In this document: one piece after another, positions 53,963 to 61,541 of the stretch | Layout: each line of letters opens with the position of its first letter | How positions within the stretch are numbered: the stretch's first letter is position 1 | Source: an uncultured Bacteroidales bacterium | GTDB lineage: Bacteria > Bacteroidota > Bacteroidia > Bacteroidales > Bacteroidaceae | Direction of reading: 5' to 3' | Assembly: GCA_902779085.1 (NCBI GenBank) | Contig: CACYZY010000005.1 | Coordinates: forward strand, 93,728 to 157,727 | DNA: 64,000 nt | Program-made: the position numbers and the translations under genes | Notes under the pieces: generated by a model | The model's input: only the letters and a program-made list of their open reading frames with translations | What the model was told of the DNA's origin: nothing | Database searches by the model: none

Positions 53963-54826
53963 ATGAAGAAAAGTTTATTTACTGCTGCAGGCTGCATGGT
54001 ATTAGCAGCTGCATTCACCGCTTGCGGTGGTCAAAAGAAGACTGAGGAGGCTGCTGAGGCAGCAACAACTACTACCATCAACGTGTCAACCACTCCTAAC
54101 GGTGCTGAGACACAGGCTCTGGAGCTCACTACTGACGCTGATGGCTACATCACTATCTTTGACGGCAAGACCTTCAACGGCTGGCGTGGTTATGGTAAGG
54201 ACCAGGTCCCTGCTCGCTGGACCATCGAGGATGGTTGCATCAAGTTCAACGGTACAGGCACAGGCGAAGGCCAGACCACTGGTGGTGGTGACTTGATCTT
54301 CGCTCACAAGTTTAAGAATTTCGAGCTGACTTTCGAATACAAGATCTCTAAGGGTGGTAACTCTGGTATCTTCGTATTGGCACAGGAAGTTCCAGTAGAG
54401 GGCAAGCCAGGCGAATTTGAGCCTATCTATATCTCTGCTCCTGAGTATCAGGTACTCGACAACGAGAACCACCCAGATGCTAAGATGGGTAAGGATGGCA
54501 ACCGTCAGGCAGCTTCTCTGTACGACATGATTCCTGCTAAGCCACAGAACGCTAAGCCAGCTGGTGAGTGGAACACTGGTTCTATCATGGTATACAAGGG
54601 CACCGTGCTGCACCAGCAGAATGGCGAGAGCGTAGTTGAATATCACTTGTGGACTCCACGTTGGACTGAAATGCTGCAGGCAAGTAAGTTCAGCGAAGAG
54701 GCATGGCCTCTGGCATTCAGCTTGCTGAACAACCTGGGTGGTGACAACCACGAGGGCTTCATCGGCTTCCAGGATCATGGCGACGATGTATGGTTCCGCA
54801 ACATCAAGGTGAAGGTAATGGATTAA
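53963..54826 (+). CDS. DUF1080 lipoprotein (3-keto-disaccharide hydrolase family)
   Basis: A 287-residue protein with a lipoprotein signal (cysteine C21, FTAC) and a Thr/Glu/Ala-rich spacer to about residue 55. The DUF1080 domain (PF06439, now named 3-keto-disaccharide hydrolase) follows: FDGKTFNGWRGYG, FELTFEYKISKGGNSGIFV and the end IGFQDHGDDVWFRNIKVK are typical. Members act on glycosides whose glucose ring has been oxidised at C3, by hydrolysis or elimination. Placement right after two Gfo/Idh/MocA genes supports this role. A strong terminator follows. Confidence 0.9.
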   Translation: MKKSLFTAAGCMVLAAAFTACGGQKKTEEAAEAATTTTINVSTTPNGAETQALELTTDADGYITIFDGKTFNGWRGYGKDQVPARWTIEDGCIKFNGTGTGEGQTTGGGDLIFAHKFKNFELTFEYKISKGGNSGIFVLAQEVPVEGKPGEFEPIYISAPEYQVLDNENHPDAKMGKDGNRQAASLYDMIPAKPQNAKPAGEWNTGSIMVYKGTVLHQQNGESVVEYHLWTPRWTEMLQASKFSEEAWPLAFSLLNNLGGDNHEGFIGFQDHGDDVWFRNIKVKVMD

Positions 54827-54849
54827 TCCTTATCTTGCCAAGACAGATT

Positions 54850-54880
54850 ATCCCCGCCAAATCGGCGGGGATATTTTTTT
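54850..54880 (+). terminator. Rho-independent terminator of the oxidoreductase-DUF1080 cassette
   Basis: ATCCCCGCC (54850-54858) pairs with GGCGGGGAT (54864-54872) and is followed by seven T. Confidence 0.92.
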
Positions 54881-54902
54881 GTTATACCAGCTACCATTAC
54901 CC

Positions 54903-54936
54903 GCAGTATCCGTCATAAGGGGGTATAGCAGATACC
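54903..54936. repeat. REP-like palindrome, copy 2
   Basis: GCAGTATCCGTCATA then AGGGGG and TATAGCAGATACC: the same imperfect palindrome as at 26382, in opposite orientation (G-rich loop). It lies between the cassette terminator and higA, which are convergent. Confidence 0.65.
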
Positions 54937-54954
54937 ACAGAAGGTGAAGGCTTA

Positions 54955-55299
54955 CTAAAAGATGGCTGCGATCTTACGAATCTTCTCCAATCTACTCATA
55001 AAAGACTTGTCTTGCATTATCACTTGCATGTTATACTCAGCTTGCAAGCCTAGCCAGATATTAGCATTGGTGCCAAGAGCAGCCTCCAACAACATAGCAT
55101 ATTCTGTTGTTACAGGACGTTTCCCATTGAGAATCTCATTGAAAACTGTATATGAAACCCCCATTTGCTGTGCTAATTCCTTCTGAGTTATACCTCGTGC
55201 TGCAATTTCATCCTTAATCATTTCACCGGGATGAATTAGCATGGACGAACTCATGTTATTAGCGGTTCTCTCTTCTGATGTATTATTATTCTTTGCCAT
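54955..55299 (-). CDS. higA: HigA-family antitoxin (XRE helix-turn-helix)
   Basis: A 114-residue antitoxin of the HigA/VapI group. The helix-turn-helix spans about residues 30-75 (ARGITQKELAQQMGVSYTVF), and the conserved start of the domain is IHPGEMIKDEI. The C-terminal helices contain ANIWLGLQAEYNM. It would bind and neutralise HigB and repress the operon. It lies five bases downstream of the toxin gene remnant on the same strand. The antitoxin itself looks intact. Confidence 0.93.
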   Translation of the reverse strand: MAKNNNTSEERTANNMSSSMLIHPGEMIKDEIAARGITQKELAQQMGVSYTVFNEILNGKRPVTTEYAMLLEAALGTNANIWLGLQAEYNMQVIMQDKSFMSRLEKIRKIAAIF

Positions 55300-55304
55300 A
55301 TTTT

Positions 55305-55623
55305 TTATTTATAATGATTCGACAATTCAATGATAGTGCAAATTGTAACAATCGGTTCATCTTCAGTTTCTGTCAGTGTAAACTCAATTCTATACTGATC
55401 ATTAGCTTTAATTGAAAATCTCCCCTCTTTATCGCCATGCAATGCTTCAAAGTGAAGCGACTTGAAAGGAAACAGGTCTTCTTTTCGACGAGCCTGTATC
55501 AGATATTTCACACCCTTCTGATTAACCTCTTACAACTTGAGGCTGATATCTATATTTCTTTGTACCAGAATCCCCTTCTGTATAGAGCCTCTCCAGATAT
55601 TCTTCGTTAAAAAATACTTTCAT
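55305..55623 (-). pseudogene. HigB-type toxin gene, frameshifted
   Basis: Two reading frames together make one RelE/HigB-like toxin of about 105 residues. The first, from ATG at 55623, encodes MKVFFNEEYLERLYTEG up to YQPQVVRG and hits TAA at 55522-55524. The second, open from about 55529 and starting formally at GTG 55511, encodes KYLIQARRKEDLFPFKSLHF, then NQYRIEF and ICTIIELSNHYK, the C-terminal family pattern. Skipping one base between about 55522 and 55532 joins them. Either the toxin is inactivated, the base is a sequencing error, or the shift is programmed. The antitoxin gene follows intact. Confidence 0.85.
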
Positions 55624-55643
55624 ACCAATATAGATTTCGGCAA

Positions 55644-55651
55644 CAAAGATA
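55644..55651 (-). promoter_or_regulatory. -7 box for the higBA module
   Basis: Reads TATCTTTG on the minus strand, 20 bases before the ATG at 55623. This supports 55623 as the real toxin start and not 55511. Confidence 0.7.
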
Positions 55652-55751
55652 AGAAATGTTTTAGGGATTCGCGAATAATCGATTTCTTTTTGTTTGCGGT
55701 AGCTATTGTGGAAGTAAACCTATAGTTCGTTACTAGTAAGCCCCATTTTAC

Positions 55752-55830
55752 CTACTACGGGAGGACGGGCCGTCTACTACGGGAGGACGACTGCTCTACT
55801 ACGGGAGGACCGTTTTTCCTCCCGTAGTAG
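55752..55830. repeat. Three 22-base tandem repeats ending in an inverted copy
   Basis: CTACTACGGGAGGAC occurs at 55752-55766, 55774-55788 and 55796-55810, exactly 22 bases apart with variable spacers. The inverted sequence CCTCCCGTAGTAG (55818-55830) can pair perfectly over 13 bases with any of the three copies. Confidence 0.9.
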
Positions 55831-55876
55831 ATGAAAACCATTCTTTGGGCAATTGAAATATTCACTATCAGCAATT

Positions 55877-56021
55877 GCAGTATTTGCTATGGGGTATAAG
55901 GAATGCCCGCCATGGGTCGCTGCAATATCTCCTATCCCCCTATAACAGATACTGCGATGGGTGACGGGAAGCCTTCCGACGACCCCTAGGAGATACTGCG
56001 TCGGGTAATAGCAGATACTGG
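55877..56021. repeat. REP-like palindrome cluster, copy 3 with partial copies
   Basis: Full palindrome at 55922-55955 (GCAATATCTCCTAT, CCCCC, TATAACAGATACTGC). Half-units flank it: GCAGTATTTGCTATGGGG at 55877-55894, CCCCTAGGAGATACTGC at 55983-55999, and AATAGCAGATACTGG at 56007-56021. The right flank GCGATGGGTGA matches the flank of the copy at 26382 (GCGATGAGTGA). Confidence 0.75.
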
Positions 56022-56081
56022 AGCCAGGGATGGCAAGCAGTAGCCTATGAAAAGGCAAACATTAAGCACAGAGACAGCACT

Positions 56082-56169
56082 CATTACCCTATGAGATAGC
56101 AGTCATTAACCTATGGTTTAGATAGCCTTAGTCATAGGGTTAGCAGTGGTTAGTCATAGGGTTAGCAGT
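56082..56169. repeat. Second array with a period near 22 bases
   Basis: CATTACCCTATGAGATAGCAGT (56082), CATTAACCTATGGTTTAGAT (56104), then TTAGTCATAGGGTTAGCAGT twice (56128-56147 and 56150-56169). The first two units run roughly inverted to the last two, so they can fold together. Confidence 0.75.
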
Positions 56170-56175
56170 ACAAAA

Positions 56176-56209
56176 AGCGAAGGGCATGCAAATCTGCATG
56201 CCCTTCGCT
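56176..56209 (-). terminator. Terminator of the fimbrial operon
   Basis: AGCGAAGGGCATGCA (56176-56190) pairs perfectly with TGCATGCCCTTCGCT (56195-56209) around a four-base loop; A-rich sequence on the left gives a T tract on the minus strand. It is 43 bases past the last stop codon. Confidence 0.92.
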
Positions 56210-56251
56210 AAGTATCATCAAGAGTGTTTAGCACTCACTACATTTATTACC

Positions 56252-58963
56252 TTATGGGTTACTATGGTTGCTGAAGGTAATATCTAATGCTGCTGCATCA
56301 GCATGAGTACGTTTAGGATTAGCATTGATTGCAGCATTATCCAGATCACCGATAGTTGTCTCAGCATATACAGTCGCTTCTGCATAGCCTTCTACATCGA
56401 AACGAACATTTGTATTATCTTCTAAAGTTGCGTAATTCTGGAATGAGCGGTCAATCACGTAATCATCCTTAGGTCCATTGGCATTAATGAAACCTTCTAT
56501 GTAAGAATGGCCTGGCACGTTGTTCCACTGGCGACCGAACCATCCCACATAAGTTCCATCTACAAAAATACGTGAACCATCCTCTTTACTAGCTTCTTTA
56601 GAAAAATCTGCAACATTGTTGGTGAAACTATTCTTACCTATTACGAAATACCTTCTGTTCATTGTTAGAGAAGCAGTCTTGGTTTCTTGTACAGCACCTT
56701 CTATACCATTACCAAAAGTGGCTGTTATTGTTGGGACAATACTTGCGCCATTGATTGTTTGAGTATAGTAGGTATAACTCTGCTTATAGATGGTATTACC
56801 ATAAGTATCAGTATCAGCCTCATCCTTAGAAAGGGTAGCAGTACCAGTAGTGGTTACTCCACCTTCTGTCACACTGATGCTAAAGGTTGTATTAGTAGTA
56901 TCATCACCGTTAAATACATCTGCAGTAGCATAGAAAGTTAAAGTTACTGGATAACCTTTACCATACATATTAACCACATCATAAGATTGGCCAGCGTAAG
57001 TTACACTACCTGCACTGGTTGTCAAACTGGTGTCATCAGGGAATGCCACCGGAATATTAGAGAATTTTTTTGAACCAGTATTGAAATATTCGTTGTACGC
57101 ATAGACAGTAGTTGCACTTGCTGCCACATTTGTCTTAAAGTAGCAAGGAATCACCTTATATGTTGTTCCATCAACAGTCTTGGTTCCTAGTATGGCATAA
57201 TCAGCCTTGGTTACTGTACGCGTGTATTGGAAAGATCTTTTTCCTGAGTCGTTTAAGACAGTCGGTCCTACATGTACTGGTAACTTAATGCTATTGCTAG
57301 CGTCAGGAGAGATGGTTTTATCAAGAGGTTCAATGTAGAAATCCATTGGGAAAAGTGCCTCGTTAACACCTTGAGGAATCAGCAAATCCACCCTGAATTT
57401 AGTTTCTGCTGTGCGGGCCACATATGACTGTGGAGCTACTACCAACGTGTATGGATTACGCAAATCTACACGCACGTCACGATAGAGCAACTCACCATTA
57501 ATAGTACTACTTAGACCTGCTTGTTGAATGAATAACTTGCTGGCATAAAGATGAATATTACTTGTCTGTGCTGTACCAGTAGTTGGACTTTTCAATTCCA
57601 TCGTAACAGTACGCCAACCAACATAGTCTCCTGTTGTATCATCAGCAGATGCAATAGTTGGTCGCCCATCTGTATCATCTGTATTAACAAACAAAGCATC
57701 ATTAGAATTTGTCAAATTCACCAGACTATTGTTAGTAGTCCAAGTTGTGCCATTAGAAGAATAGCGATAACGATACTTAAATACTTTCTGAACGCCACCT
57801 TTGGTAAACATAAAATAAGTATTGGTTACCTCAAGCATCTGTTTACCATCACTGATACGGGTAAGACTAGCCGTGGAAGTGGATGCAGACAGGTTATTGC
57901 TGGCAGCATTGTCAACTGCATCCTTAAAATTAGCATGACCGTTACCGGTTACTTCATTAATGGTAACCTCGTATTCAAAGTTACGCAGAATGTTATAGAA
58001 CAAATGCCCCGCAGCCTCATCTTGAGGATTATCATAAATCAAATCGACTTTATAGTAACTTGAAGTAGTGCTTTCATTATATTTACCTTTTACTATCAAT
58101 GCTGTCCTTCCTTTTGCATCACCAGATGCATTAGGAGTTTCATACAAATAATGAGGTTTGAGGTTTATATCAGTATCACCTGAAGAATACTCTGTATTTG
58201 CAGGTGTAGAGCCCTCATAGCCAATCGTATTGCCAGACAACGTTTGATAGCTTTTCTGTGTTTTTTCAGCGGTCACATACTCAACGAAACCACCTTTAAA
58301 AGGTGCTATCGTTCCTCTATCAGGTACGTTGATGATAGTAAAACCTTCGAGTGTAAAAACAGCATCAGTTATACTAGTATCTTTAGCCACAGATACTTTG
58401 GCAAAATTTCGCACCAAAGGTACACAGCCATTCGTCGCAAGAGGTCCTTCCTCAATACCATTCACTACAATACGCTGCCAATAAGCGGCCTGTCCTGCAG
58501 TGGCAAATAGTTTTGGTATCATTGATGCTTCCGTACCAAACTGGTTCATTGCAGTAGCAATCTGATTGGCAAGACTATGTTCTCCAGCTGTATTGTCAAA
58601 AGCGATGAAATGAATGATTCGCTGGGAACTGGTAGCATTCAATGTAGCAGTGAATTTGGTATCAGTGTGACTACCATCAGTAACATTATCACCAAGAGTA
58701 GCTTCAGCAGCCTGAACAAAGACACCATTCTTGTCAAAGACAAAGAGCCATAAGTTCAAATCCTTCTGAGCGGTAACTTCAGGTTCACCAAAGTCTCCTA
58801 ATGTACGAGTTTCAGCAATACCCTCCTCAGGTGCATTTATGGTGAACTGTACTTTCACATCGTCTCCTTCACGAACATCGCGATATTCGTTAGAGACACT
58901 GAGCTCATCTGTGCAAGACGATAGTACCAGAAGGCTCGTTAATATGTAGAATAATCGTTTCAT
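56252..58963 (-). CDS. Fimbrial-type lipoprotein, DUF4906-like
   Basis: A 903-residue protein with a lipoprotein signal (cysteine C17, LSSC). After it comes the pattern common in Bacteroidetes fimbrillins, VQFTINAPEEGIAETRTLG then LNLWLFVFDKNGVFV, followed by many beta-rich domains. It resembles DUF4906-type large fimbrial proteins and may be a tip or accessory subunit. It is the last gene of the operon, 21 bases after the previous one. Such proteins mature by cleavage near the N terminus and assemble by strand exchange. The precise family is moderately certain. Confidence 0.75.
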   Translation of the reverse strand: MKRLFYILTSLLVLSSCTDELSVSNEYRDVREGDDVKVQFTINAPEEGIAETRTLGDFGEPEVTAQKDLNLWLFVFDKNGVFVQAAEATLGDNVTDGSHTDTKFTATLNATSSQRIIHFIAFDNTAGEHSLANQIATAMNQFGTEASMIPKLFATAGQAAYWQRIVVNGIEEGPLATNGCVPLVRNFAKVSVAKDTSITDAVFTLEGFTIINVPDRGTIAPFKGGFVEYVTAEKTQKSYQTLSGNTIGYEGSTPANTEYSSGDTDINLKPHYLYETPNASGDAKGRTALIVKGKYNESTTSSYYKVDLIYDNPQDEAAGHLFYNILRNFEYEVTINEVTGNGHANFKDAVDNAASNNLSASTSTASLTRISDGKQMLEVTNTYFMFTKGGVQKVFKYRYRYSSNGTTWTTNNSLVNLTNSNDALFVNTDDTDGRPTIASADDTTGDYVGWRTVTMELKSPTTGTAQTSNIHLYASKLFIQQAGLSSTINGELLYRDVRVDLRNPYTLVVAPQSYVARTAETKFRVDLLIPQGVNEALFPMDFYIEPLDKTISPDASNSIKLPVHVGPTVLNDSGKRSFQYTRTVTKADYAILGTKTVDGTTYKVIPCYFKTNVAASATTVYAYNEYFNTGSKKFSNIPVAFPDDTSLTTSAGSVTYAGQSYDVVNMYGKGYPVTLTFYATADVFNGDDTTNTTFSISVTEGGVTTTGTATLSKDEADTDTYGNTIYKQSYTYYTQTINGASIVPTITATFGNGIEGAVQETKTASLTMNRRYFVIGKNSFTNNVADFSKEASKEDGSRIFVDGTYVGWFGRQWNNVPGHSYIEGFINANGPKDDYVIDRSFQNYATLEDNTNVRFDVEGYAEATVYAETTIGDLDNAAINANPKRTHADAAALDITFSNHSNP

Positions 58964-58984
58964 ATCTTATAGATTATGATTTGT

Positions 58985-61528
58985 TCATTTTCTAGGCTCT
59001 GCATGATATTCATTAGCAGACATTTTATCTTCACCCCAATACCAAATATCGTAGATACAACGGACACCGGCATTTGGTCTCGGGTTGTTTTGGACAACCA
59101 CTGGATTTTCAGTGAAATTACCAATTAAGGTCTGTCGACTATAATTGATAACAGCTCTCTTGCTTGTTGCCCAATAACCGCTATTTTGCTCTTGGAACAA
59201 TTCGGGAATAACATTTCTTGCTTGTAATCCGTAAATAAAAGACAACTCTGCTTCAGTAGGTAGTCTCCATCTGCCTGCAGGATAGCCTGCCTCTTGATAA
59301 GTTGCACATCTATTTTCAAATGTTGTAAATTGTTGTGCCATTTCACCAGATGTTCGTCCCCATCCAGAACAAATTAAGAAATCTGGCGCTATCGCATCTT
59401 TTGCAGGAGAACCAATCATAATGTTGGGCTTTTGATCCCAATCAGCTGTGTGCTGGTTATAGTTAGTCCTATTTGCTTCAGCAGTTACAATGTAATTATC
59501 GAGTCTACTATTCACTGAAGTACTTTCAACGCGTGGGTCAGTTAATTTATACGTGTAAGTTTCATTAGTATTATTATCATTATTATGAATAGTATAGGTC
59601 TGATCGCCTTCATTAAAACTAGTAACGGTTATTCTTGTTATCGCCTGATTATTCACACCAGTTCCTAAATTAAAGCGAAGAGAACCATATCCTGTGGTAA
59701 TATAGAAACTATTACTCCAGTAACGATTATCGTGAGTGTTACGATCATTATCCTCGTACCAATTATATCCATCATGACCATACCATGGCATATCTTGTCC
59801 AGTTCCACTTCCTGCTGCACCCTGAACATGTGTAAATCGTCCGTTAATGAAGACATCGCCTCCAGGTTTAATGTCGGCATATATAGCAGGATAAATGGTA
59901 AATACCACCGTGTCATCCAAGCCTGCGGCATTCACTATCCTTACTGTCACATCATAACGCGTATATTGTGATGATGATATAGGATGTGTAAGAGTCAATT
60001 TATTATCGGCTGATGTCACTACAAAAGACTCATTATTTACATAAGTATTGACTCTTGTCGTAGATACACCATCTGCATCTGTATGACTCGGGTTGTTAAT
60101 AGTTGAATGATTAAAATTATAAGTATTAATATACTCTACCTTGGTTACATAAGCCTGTGTAATCGCATGAGAAGTAATATATGGGATACTTGCTGAATTG
60201 ATATTGTTCATGGTGTACTTGTCAGTTTCCAGAATCAGGTACTTACCTTCACGCAAAGATCCCGAAACATCTACATCACCCCAAGGAACTACCATGTATT
60301 GTGCAGTTACTTCTACAGGCTCTGGAATCTCAAAGCTACCTAAGATACCAATTTGAATATTAATCTGGTAGTAACGGTTCTCATAATAAGTATCGGTCGT
60401 GGAAGTCTGTATCTGATAATACGTTGCTCTTGGAGCACCTATATTACTACCCGTAGAAGGATCTATCTGCTGCCATGGCAATACTAAGATCATGTAAGAA
60501 GCATAATCTTTATTACCGCTGTTTTCTCTCCAATCTGAAAGATAAGAGTAGAATGGAATGGCATGTTCCCAATTACCAGTTTTATCATTTTTAATAAGTT
60601 CTCTGGCACCACCATTTGAACCGGTTAGAGAGAAATAACATCTATCGGCATTATTTACATTTTTATCTTGATCAGTTGGCATATAATGATAACCATCGTT
60701 AATCTGAGAATGGATATATGACTTATTTACACCATTATAGAACATCACGAGCATCTGGTTAGGTAAAGAAGTCCATTTCTCAGCGACAGGAGTTCTGTCA
60801 GCCACGGGAACGACTTTACCATCGTCATCTATCTGCTCACCTGCATCATTTGTTTTAATGACGTTTCCTTCAGCATCTATAAGCAAAACATTTTGAACTT
60901 TTGTTACAAATAAGTCTATTTTTGCTGCATCACGTTCCACACGGATATCAGGTCCGGTAATGGTCTTCTTTGTTCCATCAACATTTAGTGTAACTGTACC
61001 ACCGCCATACATCACAAAACTTTTTTGTGCCTCGTTCTTACTTATATCCTTAGTTTGGAAAGATTGAGTCTTTACACTATTCAGGTAAGTATTAGTCATG
61101 TTATCTATAGCGGTTCTGGTAGCAGCGTCCATATTAGCTACCACATACACATAGCATGTTTTTCCTGTTGTAAGCTCTGAACCAAACAATTTGGTAAGTT
61201 CATCATCTTTAAGTCTCAACTGGCACTCATGGGAATTTACATCATCGAAGCCAGACTCTGTTTTGTGAAGTTTTAGTGTTGAAGCATCAGCATTATCTGC
61301 GAAGAAATAATAATCCACAGATATGAGACGATTCTCATTCAAGTCATCTTCACCAGGTGAACGGGTCACAGCTTGATCAGTTGTAGTGATCTTGAAGGTG
61401 ACAGCCTGTTCGTTATAAGATACATCTGGCTCATTATCATTGCTGCAGGATGACACCGCAAACAAAAGGGTCAGACATCCTAATATATTACTGATATGAA
61501 GTAATTTCTTTAACATATTCGTCGCCAT
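58985..61528 (-). CDS. Fimbrillin-like lipoprotein with a C-terminal lectin/FGE-like domain
   Basis: An 847-residue protein. The lipoprotein signal has its cysteine at C28 (AVSSC); ATG at 61516 is an alternative start. Residues 40-420 resemble the Mfa1/FimA fimbrillin N-terminal and shaft domains (VTFKITTTDQAVTRSPGE, then VVANMDAATRTAIDNMTN). The last 130 residues (GRWRLPTEAELSFIYGLQ, SGYWATSKRAV, NAGVRCIYDIWYWGE) form a domain like the C-type-lectin or FGE-like end of some surface proteins. This suggests a tip adhesin carried by the fimbria. Third gene of the operon, 13 bases after the previous one. Confidence 0.78.
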   Translation of the reverse strand: MATNMLKKLLHISNILGCLTLLFAVSSCSNDNEPDVSYNEQAVTFKITTTDQAVTRSPGEDDLNENRLISVDYYFFADNADASTLKLHKTESGFDDVNSHECQLRLKDDELTKLFGSELTTGKTCYVYVVANMDAATRTAIDNMTNTYLNSVKTQSFQTKDISKNEAQKSFVMYGGGTVTLNVDGTKKTITGPDIRVERDAAKIDLFVTKVQNVLLIDAEGNVIKTNDAGEQIDDDGKVVPVADRTPVAEKWTSLPNQMLVMFYNGVNKSYIHSQINDGYHYMPTDQDKNVNNADRCYFSLTGSNGGARELIKNDKTGNWEHAIPFYSYLSDWRENSGNKDYASYMILVLPWQQIDPSTGSNIGAPRATYYQIQTSTTDTYYENRYYQINIQIGILGSFEIPEPVEVTAQYMVVPWGDVDVSGSLREGKYLILETDKYTMNNINSASIPYITSHAITQAYVTKVEYINTYNFNHSTINNPSHTDADGVSTTRVNTYVNNESFVVTSADNKLTLTHPISSSQYTRYDVTVRIVNAAGLDDTVVFTIYPAIYADIKPGGDVFINGRFTHVQGAAGSGTGQDMPWYGHDGYNWYEDNDRNTHDNRYWSNSFYITTGYGSLRFNLGTGVNNQAITRITVTSFNEGDQTYTIHNNDNNTNETYTYKLTDPRVESTSVNSRLDNYIVTAEANRTNYNQHTADWDQKPNIMIGSPAKDAIAPDFLICSGWGRTSGEMAQQFTTFENRCATYQEAGYPAGRWRLPTEAELSFIYGLQARNVIPELFQEQNSGYWATSKRAVINYSRQTLIGNFTENPVVVQNNPRPNAGVRCIYDIWYWGEDKMSANEYHAEPRK

Positions 61529-61541
61529 ATATTTGTAAATA

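Larger units (their letters stand above)
55652..56251. other. 600-base intergenic region, repeat-rich, no gene
   Basis: Between the higBA promoter and the end of the fimbrial operon I see no coding region. It holds three repeat types listed separately: the 22-base tandem array at 55752, the REP-like cluster at 55877-56021, and the second array at 56082-56169, then the terminator at 56176. Confidence 0.8.

Noticed and set aside
55752-55830. Possible CRISPR array, because of regularly spaced repeats.
   Set aside because: The repeats are 15 bases with seven-base spacers, there are only three, and no cas genes are present.
55777-56058. A 93-codon minus-strand frame in the repeat-rich intergenic region.
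   Set aside because: It is made of the palindromic repeats read through and has no recognisable protein pattern.
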